Below are positions 5,142 through 5,226 of a stretch of DNA of 5,226 nt, one piece after another (position 1 is the stretch's first letter; each line of letters starts with the position of its first letter). The notes under the pieces were generated by a model. The model saw only the letters and a list, made by a program, of their open reading frames with translations, was not told where the DNA came from and did not search any database. Position numbers and translations under genes: made by a program. The DNA comes from CAZEJK01 sp964512045 (lineage in GTDB: Bacteria > Acidobacteriota > Thermoanaerobaculia > Thermoanaerobaculales > Sulfomarinibacteraceae): positions 1 to 5,226 of the forward strand of contig CAZEJK010000338.1 of assembly GCA_964512045.1 (NCBI GenBank). Direction: 5' to 3'.

Positions 5142-5226
5142 AGCGACATCTCGCTGCGGGTGGTGCGATGGGACGCTCGGCAGGGCTTTCTCCGCTCCGC
5201 CGAGGCGGACCAGAGCCTGCGTGGTA
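5124..5226 (+). CDS. Possible start of an unrecognised CDS (3' truncated by window edge)
   Basis: An ATG at 5124 opens a frame that stays open for 34 codons to the window end. Support is indirect: 27 of the 33 codons after the start end in G or C, while the other open frame here (Arg/Gly/Pro-rich, no start nearby) shows no such bias. A GGAG at 5110-5113 lies 10 bases upstream, a little far but usable. The predicted peptide has a normal mix of residues (begins MKRWVDSDISLR, then alternating hydrophobic and charged residues) rather than the Arg/Pro-rich look of chance frames. I do not recognise the family. Both the ribosome binding site and the start codon lie within the third repeat fragment. 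The true start could be elsewhere, or this may be a chance frame. Confidence 0.35.
   Translation, partial: MKRWVDSDISLRVVRWDARQGFLRSAEADQSLRG

Noticed and set aside
5189..5205. TCTCCGCTC near the window end, like the left end of the repeat
   Set aside because: Only nine bases match and they lie within the GC3-biased frame; this is likely chance.
1..5226. CRISPR array or phage-defence cluster
   Set aside because: No regularly spaced short repeats and no defence-type proteins other than the toxin-antitoxin pair are visible.

Overview
This is a GC-rich bacterial chromosomal window, by eye in the high 60s to about 70 percent GC with strong G/C preference at third codon positions. The gene families fit a high-GC environmental bacterium, for example Actinomycetota or Chloroflexota. 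No single gene here fixes the taxonomy, so that placement is inference.

Layout. Bases 2-1000 (+) are the C-terminal part of a copper-type P1B ATPase, cut by the window edge. It is followed after 23 bp by a small CopZ-like copper chaperone (1024-1236, +), and the two form a copper export operon. A non-coding stretch of about 395 bp with two GC-rich hairpins separates this from a complete tRNA-Pro(GGG) on the minus strand (1632-1708), which has its own sigma70-type promoter. Upstream of the tRNA on the same strand lies a Uup-like ABC-F ATPase of 605 aa (1805-3622, minus).

Bases 3623-5226 look like an accessory region. A type II toxin-antitoxin pair lies at its centre: a ribbon-helix-helix antitoxin (4165-4410, +) overlaps a PIN-domain VapC-type ribonuclease toxin (4403-4807, +) by 8 bp. 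The AT-rich promoter in front of it carries tandem and inverted repeats that look like an autoregulatory operator. The module is bracketed by two direct copies of a repeat of about 106 bp (3951-4056 and 4864-4969, 97/106 identical by hand alignment). A third, right-end-only fragment lies at 5110-5141. The repeat has imperfect terminal inverted repeats and resembles a MITE-like or dispersed intergenic element. The third fragment supplies a possible ribosome binding site and start codon for an unrecognised reading frame that runs off the window end.

How the parts work together: the first operon exports Cu(I), with the chaperone delivering to the pump. The ABC-F protein and the tRNA are translation-related housekeeping genes. 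The toxin-antitoxin cassette between repeats is the most transfer-like part. I saw no clearly novel multi-gene system. The repeat-bracketed toxin-antitoxin cassette is the feature most worth following up.
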